This document shows positions 33,688 to 42,179 of a stretch of 64,000 nucleotides of DNA, piece after piece. The stretch spans positions 1-64,000 of the forward strand of contig CAUBVH010000010.1 in assembly GCA_958439425.1 (NCBI GenBank), in the 5' to 3' direction. How positions within the stretch are numbered: the stretch's first letter is position 1; each line of letters opens with the position of its first letter. Both the position numbers and the translations under genes were made by a program. The stretch is from an uncultured Collinsella sp. Its GTDB lineage: Bacteria; Actinomycetota; Coriobacteriia; Coriobacteriales; Coriobacteriaceae. A model generated the notes under the pieces. The model worked only from the letters and a program-made list of their open reading frames with translations, made no database searches and was not told where the DNA came from.

Positions 33688-34170
33688 ATGGCCCAGCCCA
33701 AGATTCTCCTTACGCGTATCGATGATCGCTTTATCTATGGGCAAGATGTTGAGCTGTGGAACGAAGTCGCAGGCACTAACCTTGTCCTGGTCGTCAACGA
33801 CGAGATTGCGGCTGATTCGCGCAAGTGGGCGCCTATGAGGGTCGCGGCGCCCGAGGGCGTGTGGACGCGGTTTTTCTCGGTGCAAAGGACCATCGACATC
33901 ATTCATACCGCAACGCCGCGCCAATTGATCTTGATTATGGTTGCCTCGCCTGTCGACGCGCTGGCTCTGGTTAAGGGCGGGGTGCCCATCACCAAGATCA
34001 GCGTCGGCCATATGCGTGCGGGGGAGGGCAAGCGTTCCGTGACGCCTGCAGCCGCCATAGACGATGCGGACGTTGCCGCCTTCAAAGAGCTGCAAGAGCT
34101 CGGCATAGAGCTGGAAATCCGCTATCTCCCCAGCTCCGACCCCGATCCCATCGAGAACCTGCTCGCGTGA
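33688..34170 (+). CDS. Orphan mannose-family EIIB lacking the phospho-histidine
   Basis: A 160-residue protein that aligns end to end with the IIB at 22830. Its signature reads TRIDDRFIYGQDVELW where active IIB proteins have RxVHGQV, so residue 17 is Tyr in place of the phosphorylated His. The rest, including KGGVPITKISVGHM, is conserved. The start at 33688 is chosen over an ATG nine codons upstream because of GAGG spacing. No IIA, IIC or IID is beside it. It cannot pass phosphate in the usual way, and may be regulatory or decaying. The tRNA lies upstream on the other strand. Confidence 0.85.
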   Translation: MAQPKILLTRIDDRFIYGQDVELWNEVAGTNLVLVVNDEIAADSRKWAPMRVAAPEGVWTRFFSVQRTIDIIHTATPRQLILIMVASPVDALALVKGGVPITKISVGHMRAGEGKRSVTPAAAIDDADVAAFKELQELGIELEIRYLPSSDPDPIENLLA

Positions 34171-34247
34171 TTACCTGGGGGCGGAGGAAAACGGATCGTA
34201 TTTTCCCGTGGAGGAGCGGCGAGATACCCTCGGCCAGGAATTGGGGC

Positions 34248-34377
34248 CATCTACTACTTTTGGTCGCTTACCTCGAAGCACGATGAAAATCGCAATATTA
34301 AAACTGCAGGTAGCGAACGTGCAATTTTTGAAAATAGGGGCGTATGGTCAGGGGTGCGGGAGTAAAAGTAGTAGATG
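34248..34377. repeat. 130-bp inverted-repeat element, family C (copy 1)
   Basis: Bounded by CATCTACTACTTTT and AAAAGTAGTAGATG, which form a 14-bp terminal stem. Exactly 130 bp, the same length as copy 2 at 48850-48979, to which it aligns in inverted orientation, with a shared CTACCTGC-GTTTT core. It is a MITE-like or structured element. It sits in the 454-base gap between the orphan IIB and the DUF4143 gene; the rest of that gap holds family A and AT-rich DNA only. Confidence 0.7.
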
Positions 34378-34449
34378 GGCGCAATCTGTAGCGCGCCGAT
34401 TTCAGGCATGTTGGCGCATGTGTCGGAGCTATGAAAAGAGTGTCCCTTT

Positions 34450-34478
34450 CGACTAGTCTTTTAGAACGTCAATGACTG
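34450..34478. repeat. Dispersed repeat, family A (copy 3)
   Basis: GACTAGTCTTTTAGAACGTC then AATGACT: nearly the same as the block at 35984 (AATGACTAGTCGTTTAAGAACGTC). It lacks the CCCC of other copies. Confidence 0.5.
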
Positions 34479-34624
34479 CACCACAGCTTAAGCCGTTCGC
34501 AAAAATGGCTCCTAAATCTGTTTCGTTAATTGAATTGCGTAAATATGGTTAATCACAGAACCGAAATCTGGTTAAATGTAAACTGTAAATTAAGTTAAAC
34601 GCGCTGGTAGCAATGGTGATAAAT

Positions 34625-35890
34625 ATGCCAAAAAAGTACTACACTAGAATTGTCGAAAATGAGCTCGACCAGCTGCTGGGTATATTCGGTGCCGTTCTCA
34701 TCGAAGGACCGAAATGGTGTGGAAAGACGACCACGGCCGAGACCCGTGCGGCGTCCAGGCTCCTTCTCATGGACCCGTCCCGCAACTTCGAGAATCGCTT
34801 ACGCGCCGAGACGGATCCGGCTCTTGCCGTTTCCGGCGAGGTGCCGCGGCTGATTGACGAGTGGCAGGAGGTTCCGAAACTCTGGGACGCGGCACGGTTT
34901 GAGTGCGACAACCGCGGCGGTGAGCCTGGCCAATTCATATTTACGGGATCGGCAACACCGCGAGACGACGAACGCCCGATGCACAGCGGCGCTGGAAGAT
35001 TCGCCAAACTGCGCATGGACACCATGACGCTTTTCGAACTCGGGAAATCCAGCGGTGCGGTTAAGCTATCGGGCATTATTTCTGGCGAAAAGTTCAATGG
35101 AGCTTTCGGGTCGCTGGATTCTGCCTCGATTGCCGAGTGCGTTGTTCGCGGTGGATGGCCCGCCGCGGTCGGACACGATGCGCGGGCGGCGTCCGCGATG
35201 GCCAAACGCTATATCGGCATAGTCGCCGAAGAAGATTTATCTCGTGTTGATGGCTCTCGCCGCGACCCTGAGAAGGTCAAAGCCGTCATCGAATCGCTTG
35301 CGCGCAATGAATCCACTTTGGCGACACTCAAGACGCTCGTAGCCGATCTTGGCGGAGAGGTGTCGAGACAGACGGCGGCATCATATATATCTCTTCTTGC
35401 TCGGGTTAGTTTCGTTCGCGATATTCCCGCATGGAACCCTGCAATGAGATCTCCGGTGCATTTAAGAGACTCAAAGAAGCATCACCTCGCCGACCCGTCG
35501 CTGGCGGCCGCCGCACTCGGGGCGACCCCGGAGACACTACTGCTAGATTTCAAGACGCTCGGACTGCTTTTTGAATCGCTGGTGCTTCATGATTTGTGGG
35601 TTTATGCGCGAGCAAACGGAATGGGCCTCTATCACTATCATGATTCTCGCGATCTAGAAGTCGATGCGGTCATTGCGGCTCCCGGCGGAACGTGGATTCC
35701 GGTCGAAGTTAAACTCAGCTCTGCTCAAATCGAAGAGGCGTCTGACAGCCTTGTTGCTGTCGAGAAACGCATGGTTGCCGCCGGAAACAACCCGCCGGTT
35801 TCGAAAGTCGTGATCATCGGGTTTGGTTCGCAAGCCTATGTTACCGAGCGTGGCGTCCAAGTTGTTCCGCTGGATGTTCTCGCGCCGTAA
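34625..35890 (+). CDS. DUF4143-type AAA ATPase
   Basis: A 421-residue protein of the AAA_14/DUF4143 group. Walker A is GPKWCGKTT, Walker B LIDEWQEVP, and FTGSATP is the sensor. The C-terminal DUF4143 part has EVDAVIA...WIPVEVKLS, a PD-(D/E)xK-like arrangement. The start at 34625 (MPKKYYTRIV) fits the family; another ATG lies 12 bases upstream. These genes are often mobile and their role (ATPase, nuclease or toxin-like) is unproven. It stands alone between two repeat-rich gaps. Confidence 0.85.
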   Translation: MPKKYYTRIVENELDQLLGIFGAVLIEGPKWCGKTTTAETRAASRLLLMDPSRNFENRLRAETDPALAVSGEVPRLIDEWQEVPKLWDAARFECDNRGGEPGQFIFTGSATPRDDERPMHSGAGRFAKLRMDTMTLFELGKSSGAVKLSGIISGEKFNGAFGSLDSASIAECVVRGGWPAAVGHDARAASAMAKRYIGIVAEEDLSRVDGSRRDPEKVKAVIESLARNESTLATLKTLVADLGGEVSRQTAASYISLLARVSFVRDIPAWNPAMRSPVHLRDSKKHHLADPSLAAAALGATPETLLLDFKTLGLLFESLVLHDLWVYARANGMGLYHYHDSRDLEVDAVIAAPGGTWIPVEVKLSSAQIEEASDSLVAVEKRMVAAGNNPPVSKVVIIGFGSQAYVTERGVQVVPLDVLAP

Positions 35891-35983
35891 CGCGACGGTC
35901 GAAGCGGGACGGACGCCACCATTGCGCGCGAGGACACGGCATCATCGATGATGCGGCGGCCACATTCGACAAAGAGTGCCCAC

Positions 35984-36007
35984 AATGACTAGTCGTTTAA
36001 GAACGTC
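35984..36007. repeat. Dispersed repeat, family A (copy 4)
   Basis: Contains AATGACTAGTCGTTTAAGAA directly followed by CGTC, as in family A copies at 34450 and 53773. Confidence 0.55.
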
Positions 36008-36026
36008 GCAGGCGACTAGGTAGTAA

Positions 36027-36058
36027 AGCGCCCGTCGGGGGAGGTGCCGGCGGGCGCT
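36027..36058 (-). terminator. Terminator of galM
   Basis: On the minus strand, AGCGCCCG-CCGG pairs with the CGGGCGCT arm around a G-rich loop, followed by TTTACTA. It lies just after galM. Confidence 0.65.
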
Positions 36059-36084
36059 GCTGTGCGATATGCTGCGTTATGGGC

Positions 36085-37137
36085 TTAGTGTCTCATAAAG
36101 TGGTACTCGATCACATTGCTGTAGGGATGACCCGGGCCCACAATGCCCTGCGGGAACAGCGGCTGGTGCGGCGTGTCGGGGTACATCTCGGCCTCGAGGG
36201 CAAAGCCGGCGCCCCAGCCGTAGTTGGCATCGTCCTTGGCGTGCTCGTCGCCCAGCCAGTTGCCGGTGTAGAGCTGCACGCCCGGGGCGGTGGTGTAGTA
36301 GTCCAGCTCGCGACCGGTCCACATCTCCTCGACGTGCATCGCGCGGCGCAGATTACGGCCGTACTGATAGCCATCGATGCACAAGCAGTGATCGTAGCCA
36401 CGGGCCTGCTTAATCTGCGGGTCGTCGGCCTCCATGCCGGGTGCAACGGGGCGCAGCTCGCGGAAGTCAAACGGCGTACCCTCGACGGGAGCGATCTCGC
36501 CGGTAGGAATGTTCTGGTCGTCGATGGGCAGGTAGTGGGCAGCGTTAGCAACAAAGAAATGCTCACAGTCCATGCCGGCGTTATGACCGGCAAGGTTAAA
36601 GTACGTGTGGTTGGTCATGGACACGTACGTGGCGCGGTCGCTCTCGCAGCCATATTCGATACGGAAGCAGCCGGTGCGCGTCACGGTAAACACGGCCGTA
36701 AAGGTGCGGTTGCCGGGCAGGCCCAGCTCGCCATCTTCAAGCGAGGTGGTCATGCGCACAGCATTGTGGACCTCGTCGAGCTCAACGTCCCACACGCGCT
36801 TGTGCAGGCCGTACTCAAGATCGCTGTGCAGGTTGTTGGCGCCCTCGTTGGCGGACATATGCCAGTCCGTGCCGGCGATGGTGATCGTGGCACCTGCAGT
36901 GCGGTTGGCCACAGGTCCGATGGTCGCGCCAAAGCAGGCGGGGTTGTCAAAGTAATCCTCGAGCTTATCGAAGCCCAGCACCACATCGCGCACGTTGCCG
37001 GGGATGTCGGGCACGTCGATGCCCAACACGGTGGCGCCATAGTCCATAATGCGAACGCAGATCTCGGGCCCGTTGAGGGTGTAACGATGAACGGGGGTAC
37101 CGCAGGGCGCGGTGCCGAAAAGCTCGGAAGTGATCAT
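36085..37137 (-). CDS. galM: Aldose 1-epimerase (galactose mutarotase)
   Basis: A 350-residue GalM that interconverts alpha- and beta-galactose before GalK acts. The active-site histidine is in NHTYFNLAG, and GANNLHSD and FxPE-like GVQLYTGNW regions are conserved. The ATG at 37137 has AGGAA upstream; an earlier start adds 20 poor residues. It is divergent from the DeoR regulator at 37344, which likely shares its promoter region (207 bases). The galT-galK operon is farther right. This true GalM differs from the LacX-type relatives. Confidence 0.9.
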   Translation of the reverse strand: MITSELFGTAPCGTPVHRYTLNGPEICVRIMDYGATVLGIDVPDIPGNVRDVVLGFDKLEDYFDNPACFGATIGPVANRTAGATITIAGTDWHMSANEGANNLHSDLEYGLHKRVWDVELDEVHNAVRMTTSLEDGELGLPGNRTFTAVFTVTRTGCFRIEYGCESDRATYVSMTNHTYFNLAGHNAGMDCEHFFVANAAHYLPIDDQNIPTGEIAPVEGTPFDFRELRPVAPGMEADDPQIKQARGYDHCLCIDGYQYGRNLRRAMHVEEMWTGRELDYYTTAPGVQLYTGNWLGDEHAKDDANYGWGAGFALEAEMYPDTPHQPLFPQGIVGPGHPYSNVIEYHFMRH

Positions 37138-37292
37138 TTGGTTCCTAACATCGAGATAATTCGGACAAACTGTAGCGCGAACAGGCGAGATTATCACTAC
37201 ACCCCACTAAAGCACGGGGTATTTTTCTCAAAAAAGTGATGATTGGGGCTGCGTCGGCGCCCATTTCTAACACGCGCGAGTCTGATACAATT

Positions 37293-37308
37293 TGTTCGTT
37301 ATTGTTTG
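37293..37308 (+). promoter_or_regulatory. Candidate LacR (DeoR) operator, galM/lacR divergent region
   Basis: TGTTCG TTAT TGTTTG: two direct TGTTYG words with a ten-base period, typical of DeoR-family operators. Similar arrays are before lacF (48159) and lacA (50294). A GATACAAT at 37284-37291 may be the -10 box for the regulator. Confidence 0.55.
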
Positions 37309-37343
37309 AACGATATGCGCGCATAGAACAGCGAGGACTCATC

Positions 37344-38108
37344 GTGATCAAGGCAGAGCGACAGGATAAGGTTCGTCAGCTGCTCGAGGAGCAGGGCACG
37401 GTCTCGGTCAAGGAGATCTCGGATGCGCTGGGCGTATCGGACATGACGATCCGTCGCGACCTTGAGGAGCTTGCGAGTCTGGGCGAGATCGAGCGCGTGC
37501 ACGGCGGAGCCCGCAGCGCGCAGGGCCGTCCCCACGCTATGTTGCGCCATGAGTATTCGCACAGTGAAAAGCGCACCAAGCATGCCGAGGAAAAGCTGCA
37601 GATCGCACGCCGCGCTGTGGAGCTTATCGAGGAAGGCTCGACCATCTTTTTGGGTACGGGCACCACGGTCGAGCAGATGGCCTCGATGCTGCCGGCGTTT
37701 CGCCTGCGTATCGTGACCAATTCGCTTTCGGTGTTCAACCTGCTCGAGGAGCGCGAGGACTGCGAGCTGTGCCTCGTGGGCGGTATGTACCGCCGCCGCA
37801 CTGCCGCTTTTGTGGGGCCGACGGCCGAGGATACCCTGCGTGCGTTGGGCATCGACGCGGCGTTTATCGGCGCCAACGGCATTCTGGATGGCGACGTGTC
37901 TACGTCCAACATGGACGAGGGCCGTATCCAGCAGCTTGCCTTTAGCAAGGCAGACTCGCGCTATCTGATCGCCGACTCCAGCAAGATCGGCAAGCGCGAC
38001 TTCTATACCTTCTGCCGCCTGGACAATTTGGACGCTGTGGTGTGCGAGCCGGGTATCGCCGCCGAGGACCGCACTGCCATCGAGGAACACACGCAGGTCA
38101 TCTGCTAG
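37344..38108 (+). CDS. DeoR-family sugar regulator (LacR-like)
   Basis: A 254-residue repressor. The HTH (VSVKEISDALGVSDMTIRRDLEEL) lies at about residues 20-45, and the C-terminal sugar-phosphate-sensing fold has FLGTGTTVEQMA and SSKIGKRDFYTFCRL. The GTG at 37344 has GAGG upstream; more upstream codons are poor. LacR in streptococci binds tagatose-6-phosphate and represses lac genes. Direct-repeat operators before itself, lacF and lacA support the same role here. Its divergent partner is galM. Confidence 0.86.
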   Translation: MIKAERQDKVRQLLEEQGTVSVKEISDALGVSDMTIRRDLEELASLGEIERVHGGARSAQGRPHAMLRHEYSHSEKRTKHAEEKLQIARRAVELIEEGSTIFLGTGTTVEQMASMLPAFRLRIVTNSLSVFNLLEEREDCELCLVGGMYRRRTAAFVGPTAEDTLRALGIDAAFIGANGILDGDVSTSNMDEGRIQQLAFSKADSRYLIADSSKIGKRDFYTFCRLDNLDAVVCEPGIAAEDRTAIEEHTQVIC

Positions 38109-38226
38109 CTAACGCTATGGGATTGCCAACAGGCGATGCGGGAGGACTTTTACCTCCTGTCATTGTGGGGAATCAACGCGTGAGCGCTACGCGATATGAC
38201 GCGTAAATGAGGACTCCACTATCAAA

Positions 38227-38366
38227 TTGTCTCAACCTGTGACAGGTAGGGGTGAAATCACCAACCAGATGTTACAGATTGGGGGGATTGTCCTGTGCAT
38301 TTGTCTCAATCTGTAACAGCTAGGACCGAAAAACTCGGCTAGATGTTACAGATTGAGATGAACAGG
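38227..38366. repeat. Tandem CTGTAACA palindromes, family B (left pair)
   Basis: Two hairpin units of about 62 bases (38227-38288 and 38300-38366). The second is TCTCAATCTGTAACA...TGTTACAGATTGAGA around GCTAG...CTAGA arms. The same pair occurs at 43229-43375, so the PTS/lacG/lacI module is bracketed. They fill most of the gap between lacR and the IICB gene. No gene lies inside. Confidence 0.75.
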
Positions 38367-38384
38367 AGGACGGGTGCGGTCTAA

Positions 38385-38427
38385 ACAAAATGGCCCGCGC
38401 ATCACACATCGATGCACGGGCCATTTA
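38385..38427 (-). terminator. Terminator of the first lactose PTS gene
   Basis: On the minus strand, AATGGCCCGTGCAT pairs with the ATGCGCGGGCCATT arm, followed by TTGTTT. Confidence 0.75.
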
Positions 38428-38458
38428 TTGTCTGCGAGCGGCAGGTGGTGTCAGCGTC

Positions 38459-40219
38459 TTATGCCTCGAGGTTTTCCTCGATCCAGGCGACGGCACCCTT
38501 GGGATCCTTAGTGAGGTCGATGTACTGTTTGCCCTTGGGCGACAGCAGCGTGATGCCCAGGCGGTCGGTGTCGGCCTTCATCTCGTTGTAATAGGTGCGA
38601 ACCTGCGGAGCCAGGACGATGACGTTGTACTGGTCCATGATGGCGTAGTGACTGCCGTAGGCACCGGCGTTGGCGGTAATGTCGATGCCCAGCTCGTCGG
38701 CGCCTTCCTTAAGCGCGTTGGCGAGCAGTGCAGAGGTGCCGGCGCCAGCGCACAGAACCAGAACCCTCAGATCCTTGCCCTTAAGGGCGGACGGAGCTGC
38801 GGAGGCCTCAGTGGCAGAAGCGGTCTCGACAACAGGAGCCTCAACGGCGGGGGCGGCAGCGGTCTTGACGGCCTTGGTCTCCTCGGCCTCTTCTTCGGCC
38901 AGGGTCTCGGCCTCCTGCTTGCACAGGACGTTGTCGTAGGCCTTGCAGAACGGGTAGTAGATCAAGAAGTCAACGACTAGCAGGACGACAACCAGGACCA
39001 GAGAGATCGGCTGGAAGTTGGTGTCGATGAAGGTGCCGATCGGTCCGGGGAGTGCCCACGGCATGGCATAGATAAAGCCGTTCATGCCCAAAAAGTCGAT
39101 GAAGAACTTACCAATGAGGACGTTGGCCACGGGGGCAAACAGGAACGGGATCAGGAAGTACGGGTTGAGGATGATGGGCGCGGCGAACAGCAGCGGCTCG
39201 TTGACGGCGAACATCACGGGTACGACAGAGGCTTTGCCGACGGCCTTGAGCTGCTTGGAGCGCATAAAGAGCAGGAAGATGATCGGGACAATGAACGTGG
39301 CGCCGGTGCCGCCGAGTTCGCCGATGTAGTTACCGAAGTTCTCGGTCAGGGCGAGGGCGGGGTGACCGCCGGCCTGCAGCGTGGCGAGGTTGGTAGTGAT
39401 GTTGCCAAACAGCGCGGCGTTGAGGGCAGGCTTAACGACCGAGGGGCCGTGGATGCCCATGAACCAGAAGAGCGGGATCATGAACCAGATGAGGGCGAGG
39501 CCGGCGTAAGAATCGGCAGCGGCGAACAGCGGGCTCACCAGCGTGGAGATGACGTTGGCAAACGGGACGGCCAAGCAGGTGCGGCAGATAACGTCGATGA
39601 CGGCGACAAACAGGATGGAGAAGCTGAAGGCGAAGATGTCGCGGAAGTTCTGGGCGATGGCGCCGGGGACTTCTTTGGGCAGCTTGATGGTGATGTCTCG
39701 CTTAATGCAGAAGGCATAGATGTTGACCGTGGCAAATGCGGCGACAAAGGAGCTCAGCAGGCCCTTGGTGCCCATGTTGTCGGTAAAGAACACCGAGACA
39801 TCGGCGTCGTCGATCTTGGCACTCGTCTGGGTAACGGCCAAGATGAGCATAGCGCACATGGCGGCGACCATGGTGCTCGTGGCGTTGATGGCCTTGCCGG
39901 CAGGCATGCGGCGGTTCTTGGAGCCGGTCAGCGCGCTTGCGGTGGTGCCGGCGACCATGATGCCCACGACGCCCATCGTGAAGTTGTAAACCTTGTTGCA
40001 GAAGTTCACGACGTCGACGTTCCACCAGTCGGGCAGCGTAAAGCCGCCGACCGTGGCGACAACGCCCGGCAGGGTTGAAATAAGCAGGAAGACAGAAGAA
40101 GACAGGATGATGGGCATTGCTGCCAAAAAGCCGTCTTTAATGGCCTGAAGGTAGATGTTCTTAGAGACCTTGTCGAAGTACGGCTGACCTTTCTCCAAGA
40201 ACTTAACGATCGATTCCAT
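38459..40219 (-). CDS. lacE: PTS lactose-family EIICB (first copy)
   Basis: A 586-residue fused IIC-IIB enzyme, like LacE. About ten membrane segments occupy residues 25-430 (with GIHGPSVVKPALNAAL and FAVNEPLLFAAPI, signatures of the family). An Ala/Glu-rich linker (445-485) leads to IIB, where the phospho-cysteine is in LCAGAGTSALLA near residue 495. It imports lactose or cellobiose as the 6-phosphate. It is downstream of lacG1 on the same strand, with a hairpin between. The IIA partner is probably LacF at 48342, because none is adjacent. Confidence 0.9.
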   Translation of the reverse strand: MESIVKFLEKGQPYFDKVSKNIYLQAIKDGFLAAMPIILSSSVFLLISTLPGVVATVGGFTLPDWWNVDVVNFCNKVYNFTMGVVGIMVAGTTASALTGSKNRRMPAGKAINATSTMVAAMCAMLILAVTQTSAKIDDADVSVFFTDNMGTKGLLSSFVAAFATVNIYAFCIKRDITIKLPKEVPGAIAQNFRDIFAFSFSILFVAVIDVICRTCLAVPFANVISTLVSPLFAAADSYAGLALIWFMIPLFWFMGIHGPSVVKPALNAALFGNITTNLATLQAGGHPALALTENFGNYIGELGGTGATFIVPIIFLLFMRSKQLKAVGKASVVPVMFAVNEPLLFAAPIILNPYFLIPFLFAPVANVLIGKFFIDFLGMNGFIYAMPWALPGPIGTFIDTNFQPISLVLVVVLLVVDFLIYYPFCKAYDNVLCKQEAETLAEEEAEETKAVKTAAAPAVEAPVVETASATEASAAPSALKGKDLRVLVLCAGAGTSALLANALKEGADELGIDITANAGAYGSHYAIMDQYNVIVLAPQVRTYYNEMKADTDRLGITLLSPKGKQYIDLTKDPKGAVAWIEENLEA

Positions 40220-40327
40220 AGTTCACGCTCCTCTTTGCATGAAATCTTAATGGCATGGACGTTGAAAACCTATATGGTCTCCCGCTTGCTAAAAGCCCGG
40301 GTGCAGGCGGGGTCGGTCCCAGGGGGA

Positions 40328-40374
40328 GAGAGGGGAGCGGCTGGGTTTGTATCGCATAGGGCCGCTCCCCTCTC
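40328..40374 (-). promoter_or_regulatory. Strong intercistronic hairpin between lacG1 and lacE1
   Basis: A perfect 14-bp stem (GAGAGGGGAGCGGC with GCCGCTCCCCTCTC, loop 19) lies in the 176-base gap. There is no clear T-run, so it may stabilise the upstream mRNA or pause transcription. Confidence 0.55.
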
Positions 40375-40395
40375 GGGGGAAAGCGAGGCGATGCG

Positions 40396-41838
40396 CTACT
40401 GCGCGTCCGCCATGGTGTCGGCGAGCTCCTTGTACCAGAGTGCCGACTGCTTGATGTAGCGTTTTTGCGTGTCGAAGTCGATGTAGAACAGGCCGTAGCG
40501 CTTGTTATAGCCATTGGCCCACGAGAACTGGTCCTGCAGGCTCCAGATAAAGTAGCCCTGGACGTCGACGCCCTCGGCGCGCGCCTGGAGCACCTTCTCC
40601 ATGTGCTGGTCGACAAAGTCGATGCGCTCGGGATCAGCGACGATGCCGTTTGCGTCGGGCTCGGGGTCCTTGTGACCCAGGCCGTTTTCGGTGATATAGA
40701 TGACGGGGAGGTTGGGATAGGTGGCGCTGATGTGCTTGAGCGTGTCGTAGAGGCCTTGCGGGTAGATGAGCCAATCCCAGTCGGTGGTGGGGATACCCGG
40801 CATATCGACCTGCTGCCCGACGCCCTTAAACTTAAAGCACGAGGTGCCCTTGTCTCCGGTGCCGTTAAAGCTGTTGGTGGACTCGCCATCGTAGGCGGCG
40901 ATAAACGCCGACTGATAGTAGTTGAGGCCGAACATATCGTTGCGGGGCGCCGCCTTGGCGAGCTCCTCCATGTCGCTGTCCTCAACCGTAAGTGTGGCGT
41001 TGTTGGCACGCAGAATCTCGTTGATGAGTGAGAGGGTGCGCGCGGAGTAGTGACCCAGGAAGGCGCCGTCCATGATGAAGTCGGTGTAGAAGGCGTTGTA
41101 CAGGTCGGCGGCGTGCTGGTCGGCGGGCGAGTCGGTGGCAGGATATGCCGGCGTCAGGACGTTGACCATGCCAATGCGTCCGCCCAGGTGCTCGGTCTCG
41201 TCAAGATCCTTATACAGGTTGACGGCGCGGGCGTGGGCAACGAGCTCGTTGTGCTGGCTCTGGATGCCGCTCGTCACATCAAAGTGATGGTTGGGCGGGA
41301 AGTTGCCTTGGATGTATTGGGAGTGCGAGAGGCTGATGAGCTCGTTGATGGTGAACCAATTCTTGACCTCGCGGAACTCGCGGAAGCAGAACTCGGCATA
41401 GCGCACATAGGCGTCGACGGTCTTGCGGTTGAGCCAGTCGCCCTGGTTGAACAGGGCGGCGGGGGAGTCAAAGTGATGCAGGGACACATAGGGCTCGACG
41501 CCATACTTTTTGCAGCAGGCGAACAGCTCGTGGTAGTGCTTAACGCCCTCGGCGAGGGGCTCGGCATCGTCGCCGTTGGGGAAGATGCGGGTCCAGGCGA
41601 TGGACACACGGATGGCGTTGAGTCCATGCTCGGCAGAAAGGCGGATATCCTCCTCGTAGCGGTTGTAGAAATCACTGGCCGGGTCGGGCAAAAAGCGACC
41701 CTGGGCGACAAGGTAATCGTCCCACATGGTCTTACCCTTGCCTGCCACCTTCGTGGAACCTTCCGTTTGGTACGCGGCGGTTGCGGCGCCCCAAACAAAG
41801 CCCTTCGGCAGCTGCTGTACGCGGTTTAGCAAAGACAT
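40396..41838 (-). CDS. lacG: 6-phospho-beta-galactosidase (GH1), first copy
   Basis: A 480-residue glycoside hydrolase family 1 enzyme that splits lactose-6-phosphate into glucose and galactose-6-phosphate. The acid/base is E166 in FTINEL and the nucleophile E384 in ITENGLG. The phosphate-binding residues S439, K446 and Y448 are in SWANGYNKRYG, typical of phospho-glycosidases. The start at 41838 has a better ribosome site than the ATG six bases upstream. lacE1 follows. Phospho-beta-glucosidase activity cannot be excluded. Confidence 0.9.
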   Translation of the reverse strand: MSLLNRVQQLPKGFVWGAATAAYQTEGSTKVAGKGKTMWDDYLVAQGRFLPDPASDFYNRYEEDIRLSAEHGLNAIRVSIAWTRIFPNGDDAEPLAEGVKHYHELFACCKKYGVEPYVSLHHFDSPAALFNQGDWLNRKTVDAYVRYAEFCFREFREVKNWFTINELISLSHSQYIQGNFPPNHHFDVTSGIQSQHNELVAHARAVNLYKDLDETEHLGGRIGMVNVLTPAYPATDSPADQHAADLYNAFYTDFIMDGAFLGHYSARTLSLINEILRANNATLTVEDSDMEELAKAAPRNDMFGLNYYQSAFIAAYDGESTNSFNGTGDKGTSCFKFKGVGQQVDMPGIPTTDWDWLIYPQGLYDTLKHISATYPNLPVIYITENGLGHKDPEPDANGIVADPERIDFVDQHMEKVLQARAEGVDVQGYFIWSLQDQFSWANGYNKRYGLFYIDFDTQKRYIKQSALWYKELADTMADAQ

Positions 41839-41958
41839 ATGCATACACCCTCTCGTCTCGCTGTTCGATATTGTGCGTTTGTGCTCAGGAGGCTCCCTGG
41901 TTAGCGTTCAGCGGTGAAAAAGCCCGATAAACACTATCTTAAAATGATTAGAACCAAA

Positions 41959-42128
41959 ATGAGCACGTGAACATTTGACAATGAGCACGTTAACATCCGG
42001 CTGGGATGTATAGAAACAAAACAACTTCAAACAGCCGCGAACGGTTGTATTTGTTCGGTAAGCGGTTTTGATTGACAGAAGTTTTCATGTTGTGGTATAT
42101 GGCTCGGGTATCATGAGCACGTTATCAA
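41959..42128 (+). promoter_or_regulatory. LacI-A operator cluster
   Basis: Three 16-base sites: ATGAGCACGTGAACAT (41959-41974), ATGAGCACGTTAACAT (41981-41996) and ATGAGCACGTTATCAA (42113-42128). Each has a central CG, one half ATGAGCA and a second half near ATGTTAA (read in reverse). They lie between the divergent lacG1 and lacI-A genes. Confidence 0.65.
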
Positions 42129-42179
42129 TGTATGTACGATGCGCCATGGGCGCGGGGAATAGTTGGGAAGCAGGTTAGC

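Noticed and set aside
34208..34456. An 82-codon frame in the gap before the DUF4143 gene
   Set aside because: It covers the family C element and family A repeat and has no good ribosome site.
36079..37239. A 386-codon plus-strand frame opposite galM
   Set aside because: galM has clear family motifs; the opposite frame has none and is a mirror artefact of codon bias.
38227..38366. A CRISPR-like array of CTGTAACA repeats
   Set aside because: Only two units with no spacer set; each unit is a hairpin, and the same pair recurs at 43229, unlike a CRISPR array.
42048..42064. A classical CcpA cre box in the lacI-A region
   Set aside because: GGTAAGCGGTTTTGA fits the pattern only loosely, so I left it out as a site.
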